From: Pseudomonadota bacterium
GTDB lineage: Bacteria > Verrucomicrobiota > Verrucomicrobiia > Limisphaerales > SXTU01
Direction: 5' to 3'
Assembly: GCA_009924135.1 (NCBI GenBank)
Contig: RFSE01000043.1
Span: 1 to 33,695, forward strand
DNA length: 33,695 bases
Within the stretch, counting starts at the first letter, position 1. Each line of letters opens with the position of its first letter. The translations under genes were made by a program, and so were the position numbers. Positions 17,821 through 26,089 of this stretch are shown in pieces. The notes under the pieces were generated by a model. It ran no database searches, had not been told where the DNA came from, and saw nothing but the letters and a program-made list of their open reading frames with translations.

Positions 17821-18537
17821 TGCCTGTCGCAGCCGGGACAGCAAAGTGGCTTCATGAAGAGGACCAAGATTGACTACGGACAGGCAGTAAACCGGGACCG
17901 TTCCTTCGATCAGTAGTGGAATTTCCGCCGAAGGCAAATCGCGTCCATTGATACGGAGCGGTACCGGGCATCTACATTCAAACGCAATGTTACGCAGACG
18001 CAATTCGTGGCAAAAGCACGCCAGATAGGCACTCCGCAGCAGGCCGGTCCCCAACTCACGGTGCACCGCCACCGCAGCCTTCAACAATTCGCCTGACAGC
18101 GTATCGAAGCCCGGGTGAGCATTGGCAGGCAAAACAAAGGAAGGTGCCGCCGAAGTTGTCTGCACCAGCCGGCGGATGCCATCTTTTAGCACGGCAACCT
18201 CAAAGTTCAGCAACAAGCCCAACGGAAAGAAACCCAGTCGCATGTAGGTTAACAATTGCGCCTCGTGGATCGGGAGTACCACCTCTGCCGTCTTCAACTC
18301 GATCGGCAACCGCCCTTCGACCAAAACATCCACCCGAAATCCACAGTCCAACAATACATCCTTGTAGCGGACACTCATGGGCCGCTGACACTCGTGAATA
18401 ATGCCAGCAGCTGCCAGTTTGATGGACAAAGCGGCCTCGTATACAGCCTCATCCAAGCCAGGTCCAAGTGCGCGATGCACCGCGATTGCCGCCCCAATGA
18501 CCTCACCGGTCAGGTGATTATCCTGATCAACGTTCAT
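17746..18537 (-). CDS. Tandem-domain GxxExxY protein (PD-(D/E)XK nuclease-like)
   Basis: Two GxxExxY domains in one 263-residue chain; single-domain members are usually about 125-140 residues. Domain 1 (1-128) has the family motif GLDEAVY at 27-33, RVDVLVEG with Asp70, IELK with Glu80 and Lys82, and QLLTYMRL. These fit the PD-(D/E)XK nuclease fold assigned to the family. Domain 2 (about 140-263) has GLLRSAY with the central Glu replaced by Arg168, lacks the E-x-K strand (EGTVPVYCLSVVN) and is probably catalytically dead. The cellular role of the family is not established. The gene is enclosed by inverted repeats (17712-17739 and 18607-18634) and its tail is tandemly copied downstream, so it may be the cargo of a mobile cassette. 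Confidence 0.87.
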   Translation of the reverse strand: MNVDQDNHLTGEVIGAAIAVHRALGPGLDEAVYEAALSIKLAAAGIIHECQRPMSVRYKDVLLDCGFRVDVLVEGRLPIELKTAEVVLPIHEAQLLTYMRLGFFPLGLLLNFEVAVLKDGIRRLVQTTSAAPSFVLPANAHPGFDTLSGELLKAAVAVHRELGTGLLRSAYLACFCHELRLRNIAFECRCPVPLRINGRDLPSAEIPLLIEGTVPVYCLSVVNLGPLHEATLLSRLRQARLPYGLLINFNAESFAHSVRRLTL

Positions 18538-18606
18538 GCTCTTAATTTACTTCGCAGAAGCACGGCCATCACGGGTGCAGAATAGAAATCCGCTTCTCAT
18601 GTCCTT

Positions 18607-18634
18607 CCTCTGCGCCTGTCCCGTCTCTGCGGTG
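18607..18634. repeat. Inverted-repeat arm upstream of the GxxExxY gene
   Basis: This 28-nt block (CCTCTGCGCCTGTCCC... to GCGGTG) matches the reverse complement of 17712-17739 at 26 of 28 positions. With the three copies at 17459, 17586 and 17712 it brackets the GxxExxY gene. It lies 69 bases before the start codon at 18537 and 25 bases from the stop of the DUF1592 gene. Confidence 0.9.
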
Positions 18635-18659
18635 TTTTCTCTGTCGGGGCTTTCTCTTG

Positions 18660-21029
18660 TTATTTCGTCTGAAACGTCTCGCTCGCCACGATCTCCTGCA
18701 CCAGTGAGCGGAACCCGTACTTCTTCGCCTTCACATTGCGCACAATGCCACTAATGACTGCCTCGTCAGTGAACTCCAGACCGTGCCCGGTGGCGTAGGT
18801 AAGTAGCTTCTCGGCCAGCCCGCGCGTGAAACTGTCCGGGTCGGCGACCAGCAGCCGTTTCAACTCGGCGAGGTCGCGGAACTTGCGACCGTCCGGCAGC
18901 GTGTCGCCGGGGTCCACGTTCGGGCCGAGGTGGATGGTCCGGGGCTGCGTGTTCACCTCGAACTTGATCTGCTTGAACTTGTTCTGCTGGCCCGGTGCCG
19001 GCGACACGCGGTACTGCTCCCGCCAGCCACCGATCACGTCATAGCTCTCCAGCGCGAAACCCAACGGGTCGATGCGGGCATGACACCCCGCACACGTCTC
19101 CACCTCACGGTGCTTCGCCAGTTGCTCGCGGATCGTCTTTGCGCCGCGTATGTCCGGCTCCACGGCGGGCACGTTCGGCGGCGGCGGCGGCGCGGGCCGG
19201 CCCAGAATGCGGTCCATGATCCACACCCCACGAATGACCGGCGAGGTGCTGGTGCCGTTGGCCGTCACCTTCAAAACGCTCGCCTGCGCGAGCACGCCAC
19301 CGCGATGCCATTCGGGCTGAAGCGCGACCCGCCGCACGTCCAGACCGTTCACCCCGGGAATGCCATAATGCTTGGCCAGCCGTTCGTTAAGCATCGCAAA
19401 ATCACTGTCCACGAAGTTCAGCACGCTCAAATCCTTCCGCAGCAGTTCCTCGAAGAAAGCGTGTGTCTCACTCAGCATCGAATGCTGCAGCAACTCATCA
19501 AACTCGGGGTACAACCGCGCGTCGGGCGTAGTGAAATCAATGTTCCGCAGGGCGAGCCACTGGCCCGTAAAATCCTCGGTGAACGCCCGGGCCTTCGGAT
19601 GGTTTAACAGCCAGTCTACCTGGGCGCGCAGCACCGCAGGCTTCGTCAAATCCCCTTTCGCCGCCACCGCGAGCAGCCCGGTGTCGGGCATGGTGCTCCA
19701 CAAAAAGTAACTCAGGCGCGAGGCCAGCGCGTAGCCATCGAGCTTGCCCGGCTGCTCTTCCAACAAGAGGAAGCGCGGCGAAACGAGCACGGACTTCAGT
19801 CCCACGCGCAAGGCATCGCCGAACTTCACGCCCCGGTCCATGCGTTCGCGCATCAGTGCCAGATAGGGCGCGAGGTCGGCATCACTCACCGGCCGCCGGA
19901 ACGCCCGGGCGGCGAACTGTTTTACGATGCGCTCAGCATCGGCGTAGGTGCCACGGTCTAGATCGGTTTCGCCGAGCAGTTGCTTGCGGGTGGCCGGCGG
20001 CCATTCGGCGGCATCGAGCGGTCCCTCCACCTCGAACCACTGCACGGCGATGCCCGGCCCGGTGTATTCGTCCGCCTTGTTCTGCCACGGAATGGTCCCG
20101 TGCGAAACGAACTTGAGCGTGTCGCCCTTGCCATCAATGCGCTCGTTCAGTTCGATCACCTTGGGCTGATCGGCCGGCACCTCGAAGTGCCCCAGCAATT
20201 TGGTCTTCCCGCCCACGTTGAAGTTGCCCGCGTAGAGCCGGAACACCGCAGGTTTCCCATCAGTCTGAAAGCCGTTGGCCGAGATGCGAATGCGGTAGCG
20301 GCCGGGCGCGGGGGCGCGGAACTTGCGCACCTCGGTAGGCGAATAACCGGAGTTGAACAACGCCAGCGCATCCCCCGGCAAGTGCCGGGAACTTTTCGAG
20401 TCCCAGCCAGCCACGAGGTTCGTCGCGGCGATGTGCTCCTTGAAATACTTCGGGGCCGGCCCGACCCCGAGGGCCGCATCCAGCGCCACATCCGCAGCCT
20501 CCAGATACTTCTCCACCTGCACTGGTGAAAGCGTGAGGGCGGAGGAAACCTTGTCGAAGCCGTGCGCCGAGCCGTCCTCCGGCAGCAGTTCCATGACATT
20601 GGCCTCGATGCCGAAGAGGTCGCGGACGGTGTTCTGATACTCGAAACGGTTCAGGCGACGGAGCGCCACCCGGCCCTCGGCCTTCTGGCGGGCCGCTGCC
20701 GCCACGCGCAACTCGCGTCCGAGCCAGTCCAGCACCGCCTGTCGTTCGGCGTCGCTCGGCTGGGATTTTTTCTTCGGCGGCATCTCGCGCTTCTCCAGTT
20801 GCACGAAGACGCGGCCCCAGGTCTCGGCCCCGGTGGGCGAGGCGAAATCGGGTGCCAGATTGTCGAGCCGGAGTTTGCCCTTCTGCGTGTCGGCATCGTG
20901 GCACTCCACACAATGCTTTTGCAGAAAAGCCTTGGTGGCGGGCGGCAGCGTGGTCGCGGCCCGCACCGGAACGAGGGCAACGCAGGCCAGCCAGCCGAGA
21001 CAAACCAGAGAGCGTAACTTGAGATTCAT
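18660..21029 (-). CDS. DUF1592-type dihaem planctomycete cytochrome
   Basis: A 789-residue exported protein of the PSCyt/DUF1587-DUF1592-DUF1588-DUF1585 family. After a signal peptide (1-24) comes a cytochrome c site CVECH at 40-44, the segment REMPPKKKSQ, then LRRLNRFEYQNTVRDLFGI (DUF1587) at about 123-141, a carbohydrate-module-like beta region (about 190-340), and the DUF1592/1588/1585 core with RLSYFLWSTMPD, RGVWIMDRILGRPAPPPP and a second haem site CAGCH at 646-650 followed by RIDPLGFALESYDVIGGWR. The family is abundant in Planctomycetes and Verrucomicrobia; the biochemical role is unproven, with export and haem-dependent redox work on polysaccharides or other polymers often supposed. 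Its usual DUF1552 partner is absent: the GxxExxY cassette lies directly downstream. It is divergent from the 1060-residue gene. Confidence 0.92.
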   Translation of the reverse strand: MNLKLRSLVCLGWLACVALVPVRAATTLPPATKAFLQKHCVECHDADTQKGKLRLDNLAPDFASPTGAETWGRVFVQLEKREMPPKKKSQPSDAERQAVLDWLGRELRVAAAARQKAEGRVALRRLNRFEYQNTVRDLFGIEANVMELLPEDGSAHGFDKVSSALTLSPVQVEKYLEAADVALDAALGVGPAPKYFKEHIAATNLVAGWDSKSSRHLPGDALALFNSGYSPTEVRKFRAPAPGRYRIRISANGFQTDGKPAVFRLYAGNFNVGGKTKLLGHFEVPADQPKVIELNERIDGKGDTLKFVSHGTIPWQNKADEYTGPGIAVQWFEVEGPLDAAEWPPATRKQLLGETDLDRGTYADAERIVKQFAARAFRRPVSDADLAPYLALMRERMDRGVKFGDALRVGLKSVLVSPRFLLLEEQPGKLDGYALASRLSYFLWSTMPDTGLLAVAAKGDLTKPAVLRAQVDWLLNHPKARAFTEDFTGQWLALRNIDFTTPDARLYPEFDELLQHSMLSETHAFFEELLRKDLSVLNFVDSDFAMLNERLAKHYGIPGVNGLDVRRVALQPEWHRGGVLAQASVLKVTANGTSTSPVIRGVWIMDRILGRPAPPPPPNVPAVEPDIRGAKTIREQLAKHREVETCAGCHARIDPLGFALESYDVIGGWREQYRVSPAPGQQNKFKQIKFEVNTQPRTIHLGPNVDPGDTLPDGRKFRDLAELKRLLVADPDSFTRGLAEKLLTYATGHGLEFTDEAVISGIVRNVKAKKYGFRSLVQEIVASETFQTK

Positions 21030-21364
21030 TCGTTGAAAGCGAAGTTGTCCCTTGATAACTCAGACCCGGCCAGCGGGCCAGAATCATTGAAGCGCTTACC
21101 CCCGAAGGGCGCATCAAGCCACTGCGCCCGAGGTCGAAATCTTCCGGAGCGCGGCTGTGTCGCGGAGACCAGCCGCAGCGCCTGCGCCTGGCAGGTGGTG
21201 TTACGGCGTTCCGTCCCCGTTCGGCATTCCGACGTTGCTGCGGCTGGTCCCGCGCCGAGCGGGACACAGCCGCGCTCCAGGGACGGGGTCGAGATGCGCC
21301 CGCTGAGAACCAATGAACGATTTCTGCATTTGTATCGGGGCCATCCTGCGTCAAACTCACCGCG
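21030..21364. promoter_or_regulatory. Divergent intergenic region with a large imperfect palindrome
   Basis: These 335 bases separate two divergent cytochrome genes and must hold both promoters, but I could not pick confident -35/-10 boxes. Most of the centre is an inverted repeat: 21146-21179 (GGAGCGCGGCTGTGTC... ACCAGCCGCAGC) pairs with 21237-21278, which has the same ends plus eight extra bases in the middle. The first 16 and last 12 bases of the arms pair perfectly. The loop is 57 nt. No gene is supported here. Confidence 0.82.
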
Positions 21365-24300
21365 ATGATTCTGCGTCCTTTCCTGGCAGTCCGGCTGGCG
21401 GCAACGCTCTGGCTTTCGGTGGAGCTTTGCCTGGCCGCTGCCGAGCCCGTGAGCTTCAACCGCGACGTGCTGCCGATCCTCTCGGACAATTGCTTCGCCT
21501 GCCACGGTCCCGACGCGAAACAAGCCAAAGGCGGCCTGCGCCTCGACTTGCGCGACAGCGCCACCAAGCCCGCGAAGTCCGGTGAAATCGCCGTCGTCCC
21601 CGGCAAGCCCGCCGCCAGCGCCCTGGTCAAACGTATCGAGACCAAGGTGGCCGACGACCTCATGCCCCCGGCCGACTCGCACAAGCAGCTCACCTCCGCC
21701 CAAAAGGATGTGCTCAAGCGCTGGGTGGCCGACGGCGGAATATATGAAGCGCACTGGGCGTTGGTCCCCCCCGTGAAAGCCGCCGTTCCAGCGGGACCGG
21801 CCGGACCCAGTCCAATCGACCGTTTCGTCCTCGCCCGGCTGGACCGGGAAAAGCTGAAGCCTTCCCCCGAGGCCGCGAAGCACACGTTGATCCGGCGCGT
21901 CTCCTACGATCTCACCGGCCTGCCGCCGACCCCGGAGGAAGTCGCGGCCTTCCTGGCGGATCGCTCTCCCAATGCTTACGCAACGCTCGTCGGGCGACTG
22001 TTGAAATCGCCACACTTCGGCGAGCGCATGGCCATGTGGTGGCTGGACGCCGCACGTTACTCGGACACGGATGGGTTCCAGTCGGATGAAACGCGCACGA
22101 ACTGGCCGTGGCGCGACTGGGTGATTGCCGCGTTCAACGCGAACATGAAGTTCGACCAGTTCACCCGCGAGCAATTCGCCGGCGATCTGCTGCCCAACGC
22201 GACGCCGGAACAGAAGCTCGCCACTTGCTTCCATCGCAACCACATGACCAACGGCGAAGGAGGCCGTGATCCGGAGGAGTCCCGCGTGGACTATGTGATC
22301 GACCGCGTGAACACCATGGGCACGGTCTGGCTCGGCCTGACGCTCAACTGCGTGCAGTGCCACGCGCACAAATACGATCCCCTGCCGCACGCCGATTTCT
22401 ACCGGCTCGCCGCGTTTTTCAATTCGATCGACGAGGATGGCAAGGCCGGGAAGGCCGCGAAACCTTACTTCGAATACCAGTCGCCCCTGGCGGCCCGCGC
22501 CGTGACCGAAGCCCAGGCGCTGGTGGACGAACGCAAACCCCGCGAAGCCGAGGCCCGCAAGGCGGCTGAGGAACCGTTCGCCCAATGGCTTGCCACCAAG
22601 GCGAAGGAAGTGGCCGGCGGCTTCACCGCCTGGCAGCCGCTGCGTGCGTCGGCGTTGGAGTCCATTGAGGGAACCCAACTGGCTCAGGAGCCGGACGGCG
22701 TCATCCAGTCCAGCGGCCCGAACCCGAATCATGAGGACTACCGGGTCATCGGCCCGGTGAAGCTGGCGCGCGTGACGGGTCTGAAACTGGAAGTGCTCCC
22801 GCACGCTTCCCACACGGGCGGCGGACTCTCGCGTGGCAAATCCGGCGAGTTCATTCTCACGGACATCAAGGTGCAGGTGCGTCGCAAAAGCAGTTCGCAG
22901 CTCCGCGACATTCTCGTTGCCAACGCCGTGGCCGACGCCTCCGCCGAACAAAAAGGCGCCCGCGAATACGGCGACATCAAAGGCGTGCTCGACGATGACC
23001 CGCGCAACGGCTGGACAACCAAGGGACTCGATCAGAAGGTGCCGCGCACCGGGGTCTTCGCACTGGCCGAGCCACTCGTGCTCGAACCGGATGAGGAACT
23101 GGTGTTCGAGCTGCGCCACCGTTCCACCATTGGTGATGCCAACATCGGACGCTTCCGCGTGTCAGTGACGGATCAGGCCGGACCGGCGGTGCGGGAAGTG
23201 GGGGCGGCACCGTTGGAAGAGTTAGCAACCGTGGTGCGGAGTAATCAGTCTTCAGTGATCGGTGGTCAGTCAGAAAAGGCAGCCGCTGCCAAGCCCACGG
23301 AAGCCTCCGCCGCTCCACTGAAAACTGAACACTGGCCACTGAAAACTGACTCCAAACTCCGCGCAAAGCTGTTCACCCAATTCCTCACCGACCACGCGCC
23401 ATACCAGACCGCCAAGGCCGCCCTCGACCGCGCCAATCGCCAACTGGCCGAGGTGAAGGCCGCCGCGCAGAAGCTCAACGTCATGGTCCTCGCTGAACGC
23501 AAGGAGCCCCGGGCCACGCACATCCTGCTGCGCGGTGTTTGGGACAAACACGGCGAGAAGGTCGAGCGTGGGGTGCCGGCGGCCGTCGCGGCCTGGCCGG
23601 GGGACGAAGAAAAGACGCGCCTGGGCCTCGCCCGCTGGCTGACCTCGCGGGAGAATCCACTGACCGCACGGGTCACCGTGAACAATCTCTGGGCCATGCT
23701 GTTCGGCACCGGCCTGGTGCGGACGCCGGAGGATTTCGGCCTGCAAGGAGAGCGCCCCACGCATCCAGAGTTGTTGGACTGGCTCGCCGTGGAGTTCATG
23801 GAAAGCGGCTGGGACGTGAAGCACATGGTCGAACTCATCGTTACCAGTGCCACGTATCGCCAAAGCTCTGTCTCCTCCCCTGCCCTCCTCGCCCGCGATC
23901 CTGAGAACCGCCTGCTCGCGCGTGGCTCGCGCTTCCGGTTGCCTGCCTGGATGCTGCGAGACAGCGCCCTGCGCAGCAGCGGGCTGCTCAATTCCGCACT
24001 CGGCGGTCCACCGGTGAAGCCGTATCAACCCGAAGGCGTGTGGGAGGAAATCTTCATGGGCCGCTTCAAATACGAGCCCAGTGAAGGCGCCGCTCAATAC
24101 CGCCGCTCCCTCTACGCGTTCTGGCGGCGCAGCATCGCCCCGACCTTCCTCTTCGATTCCGCGCAACGCCGCGTCTGCGAGGTCCGCACGCCGCGCACCA
24201 ACACTCCTTTGCAGGCGCTCACGCTCCTCAATGACGCGACCTTCCTCGAAGCCTCGCGCGCACTGGCGGCGAAGGTCCTGGCCAGCGAGGCCAAGCCCGA

Positions 24301-24547
24301 GGACCGGCTGGCTGAGATTTACCGGTGCATTCTTTCCCGCGCGCCGAGCGCCTCCGAGGCGACCGTGCTGAAACGTGAATTCGACCGGGCCTTGACGCAT
24401 TACCGCACCCAGGCTGAGGACGCCGGCAAACTGGTTTCCAGCGCTCAGACCCGGCCCGATCCCAAGGCCAACCCGGCGGAACTCGCCGCCTACACCGTCG
24501 TCGCCAGCCTCGTCTACAACCTCGATGAAGCCATCACTCATGAATGA
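21365..24547 (+). CDS. PSCyt1-DUF1549-DUF1553 cytochrome (large)
   Basis: A 1060-residue exported protein. After a signal peptide (1-26) it has a cytochrome c site CFACH at 43-47 with the family pattern GPDAKQAKGGLRLD, then a DUF1549 (PSCyt2) region starting PIDRFVLARLDREKL and TGLPPTPEEV (about 155-360) with a second CxxCH, CVQCH, at 329-333 followed by KYDPLPHADFY. DUF1553 (PSD1) starts at about 750 with RWLTSRENPLTARVTVN, LVRTPEDFG and HPELLDWLA. Paired with DUF1501, this type is a hallmark of Planctomycetes/Verrucomicrobia; function is unproven. Residues about 627-662 (VVRSNQSSVIGGQSEK... to LKTEHWPLKTDS) are encoded by an in-frame inverted repeat and look like an inserted, probably unstructured linker. 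The stop overlaps the start of the DUF1501 gene by 8 bases. Confidence 0.92.
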   Translation: MILRPFLAVRLAATLWLSVELCLAAAEPVSFNRDVLPILSDNCFACHGPDAKQAKGGLRLDLRDSATKPAKSGEIAVVPGKPAASALVKRIETKVADDLMPPADSHKQLTSAQKDVLKRWVADGGIYEAHWALVPPVKAAVPAGPAGPSPIDRFVLARLDREKLKPSPEAAKHTLIRRVSYDLTGLPPTPEEVAAFLADRSPNAYATLVGRLLKSPHFGERMAMWWLDAARYSDTDGFQSDETRTNWPWRDWVIAAFNANMKFDQFTREQFAGDLLPNATPEQKLATCFHRNHMTNGEGGRDPEESRVDYVIDRVNTMGTVWLGLTLNCVQCHAHKYDPLPHADFYRLAAFFNSIDEDGKAGKAAKPYFEYQSPLAARAVTEAQALVDERKPREAEARKAAEEPFAQWLATKAKEVAGGFTAWQPLRASALESIEGTQLAQEPDGVIQSSGPNPNHEDYRVIGPVKLARVTGLKLEVLPHASHTGGGLSRGKSGEFILTDIKVQVRRKSSSQLRDILVANAVADASAEQKGAREYGDIKGVLDDDPRNGWTTKGLDQKVPRTGVFALAEPLVLEPDEELVFELRHRSTIGDANIGRFRVSVTDQAGPAVREVGAAPLEELATVVRSNQSSVIGGQSEKAAAAKPTEASAAPLKTEHWPLKTDSKLRAKLFTQFLTDHAPYQTAKAALDRANRQLAEVKAAAQKLNVMVLAERKEPRATHILLRGVWDKHGEKVERGVPAAVAAWPGDEEKTRLGLARWLTSRENPLTARVTVNNLWAMLFGTGLVRTPEDFGLQGERPTHPELLDWLAVEFMESGWDVKHMVELIVTSATYRQSSVSSPALLARDPENRLLARGSRFRLPAWMLRDSALRSSGLLNSALGGPPVKPYQPEGVWEEIFMGRFKYEPSEGAAQYRRSLYAFWRRSIAPTFLFDSAQRRVCEVRTPRTNTPLQALTLLNDATFLEASRALAAKVLASEAKPEDRLAEIYRCILSRAPSASEATVLKREFDRALTHYRTQAEDAGKLVSSAQTRPDPKANPAELAAYTVVASLVYNLDEAITHE
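23244..23350. repeat. Inverted repeat inside a coding sequence
   Basis: Arm 1 (about 23245-23270, CAGTCTTCAGTGATCGG...) matches the reverse complement of an arm at about 23324-23349 at 21 of 26 positions. The second arm region contains two copies of ACTGAAAACTGA. The repeat is read through in frame within the 1060-residue cytochrome. It has the same long-loop layout as the intergenic repeats of this window. Confidence 0.8.
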
Positions 24548-25973
24548 ACCGTTGAACATCACCCGCCGTTACTTCCTCGGTCGCGGTGCGGGCGTAAGCC
24601 TCGGGGCGATGGCGTTGTCACATCTGACGAACAAAGCCGTCGCCGCGCCGCTGTCCCTAAACGCCGCCGGCCTGCCTCACTTTGCAGCGAAGGCGAAGCA
24701 GGTCATTTTCCTCACGCAATCCGGCGGGCCGTCGCAGTTGGAGTTGTACGACTACAAGCCCGAGTTGGAGAAGTGGGCGGGCATCGAACTGCCTGAATCC
24801 GTCCGCCAGGGCCAGCGCGTCACCACCATGACCGCGAATCAGAAACAGCTCCTGATGCCCGGTCGCACCAAGTTCGAGAAGTGCGGTCGCAGTGGGGCAA
24901 CCATCGGCGAATGGCTGCCGCACCTGCGTGGCGTGGCGGACGACCTGTGCTTCATCAAGTCCATGCACAGCGATCAGATCAACCACGCGCCGGCCATGAC
25001 GCAGTTCCTCACCGGCCACCAGATTCCCGGCCGCCCCAGCATGGGCGCATGGGCGAGCTATGGTCTGGGCAGCGAAAACAAGAACCTGCCGGACTACCTC
25101 GTGCTCATCTCGAAGATGCAGCGGCCCAGCGACCAGCCGCTTTACGATCATTACTGGGGCAGCGGCTTTCTGCCCTCGCGCTATCAGGGCGTGAAACTCC
25201 GCAACTCGCGCGACCCCGTGCTCTACCTGCACGATCCCGACGGGATGCCGCGCGAAATCCGGCGCGGGATGCTGGATGGCCTCGGCGAGCTGAACCAGAT
25301 GCGCCTCGCCGAAACCGGCGACCCCGAGATTGCCACGCGCATCCGGCAGTATGAAATGGCCTACCGCATGCAAACCAGCGTGCCGGAGCTGACCGACCTC
25401 AGCGGCGAAGCGGAGTCCACCTTTGAACTGTACGGTCCGGATTCCCGCCGCGCCGGCAGCTACGCCGCCAACTGCATCCTCGCCCGCCGCCTCGTCGAGC
25501 GGGGCGTCCGGTTCATCCAGCTCTTCCATCCGGACTGGGATCATCATAGCCGGTTGCCCAGCTGGTGCGTCGCCCGCTGTCGCGATACCGATCAACCCAC
25601 CGCCGGCCTCATCCGCGATCTGAAACAACGTGGTCTGCTCGACCAGACCCTCGTCATCTGGGGGGGCGAGTTTGGCCGCAGTCCCGTCGGCCAGGGCAAG
25701 TGGAACACCATCGAAGCCGGGCGCGATCATCATCCGCGCTGTTTTACAATGTGGATGGCAGGTGGCGGAGTGAAAGCCGGCCTCACCTACGGGGCCACCG
25801 ATGAGTTCAGCTTCAGCGTGGCCGAAAATCCCGTGCATGTGCACGACCTTCACGCCACGGCCCTGCACTTGCTCGGCATGGACCACGAGCGGCTCACCTA
25901 CCGTCACCAGGGCCTTGATTTCCGCCTCACCGGCGTCGAGCCCAGCAGGGTCGTCAAAGAACTCCTGGCCTGA
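24540..25973 (+). CDS. DUF1501 family Tat-exported protein
   Basis: A 477-residue protein of the DUF1501 family, related to the alkaline phosphatase/sulfatase fold. I take the ATG at 24540, just before a twin-arginine signal ITRRYFLGRGAGVSLGAMAL; an upstream ATG at 24525 would add five residues. It holds VIFLTQSGGPSQLELYDYKP, IKSMHSDQINHAPAMTQFLTG, GAWASYGLGSENKNLPDYLV, LARRLVERGVRFIQLFHPDWDHH, LVIWGGEFGRSPVGQG and HDLHATALHLLGMDHERLTY, the ordered His/Asp motifs of the family that likely bind metal. Its start overlaps the end of the 1060-residue cytochrome, so the two are translationally coupled and exported to the same compartment by different routes (Tat here, probably Sec for the cytochrome). 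Substrate unknown; an esterase-like hydrolase is possible. Confidence 0.92.
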   Translation: MNEPLNITRRYFLGRGAGVSLGAMALSHLTNKAVAAPLSLNAAGLPHFAAKAKQVIFLTQSGGPSQLELYDYKPELEKWAGIELPESVRQGQRVTTMTANQKQLLMPGRTKFEKCGRSGATIGEWLPHLRGVADDLCFIKSMHSDQINHAPAMTQFLTGHQIPGRPSMGAWASYGLGSENKNLPDYLVLISKMQRPSDQPLYDHYWGSGFLPSRYQGVKLRNSRDPVLYLHDPDGMPREIRRGMLDGLGELNQMRLAETGDPEIATRIRQYEMAYRMQTSVPELTDLSGEAESTFELYGPDSRRAGSYAANCILARRLVERGVRFIQLFHPDWDHHSRLPSWCVARCRDTDQPTAGLIRDLKQRGLLDQTLVIWGGEFGRSPVGQGKWNTIEAGRDHHPRCFTMWMAGGGVKAGLTYGATDEFSFSVAENPVHVHDLHATALHLLGMDHERLTYRHQGLDFRLTGVEPSRVVKELLA

Positions 25974-26089
25974 TGGCCCGGAAAACTGCGGGCTTACGAA
26001 ACCGTCAACGCCATTGGTTCGCGTGATTAGACCGGCTCGCTGAAACGTCCAGTTATCGCACACAGACCTGATGATTTGACGCCCGATTC

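Noticed and set aside
21026..23119. Long minus-strand open frame (697 codons) opposite the large PSCyt gene
   Set aside because: It has no domain or signal, and the opposite strand carries two CxxCH sites and the DUF1549/DUF1553 motifs. It is a shadow.
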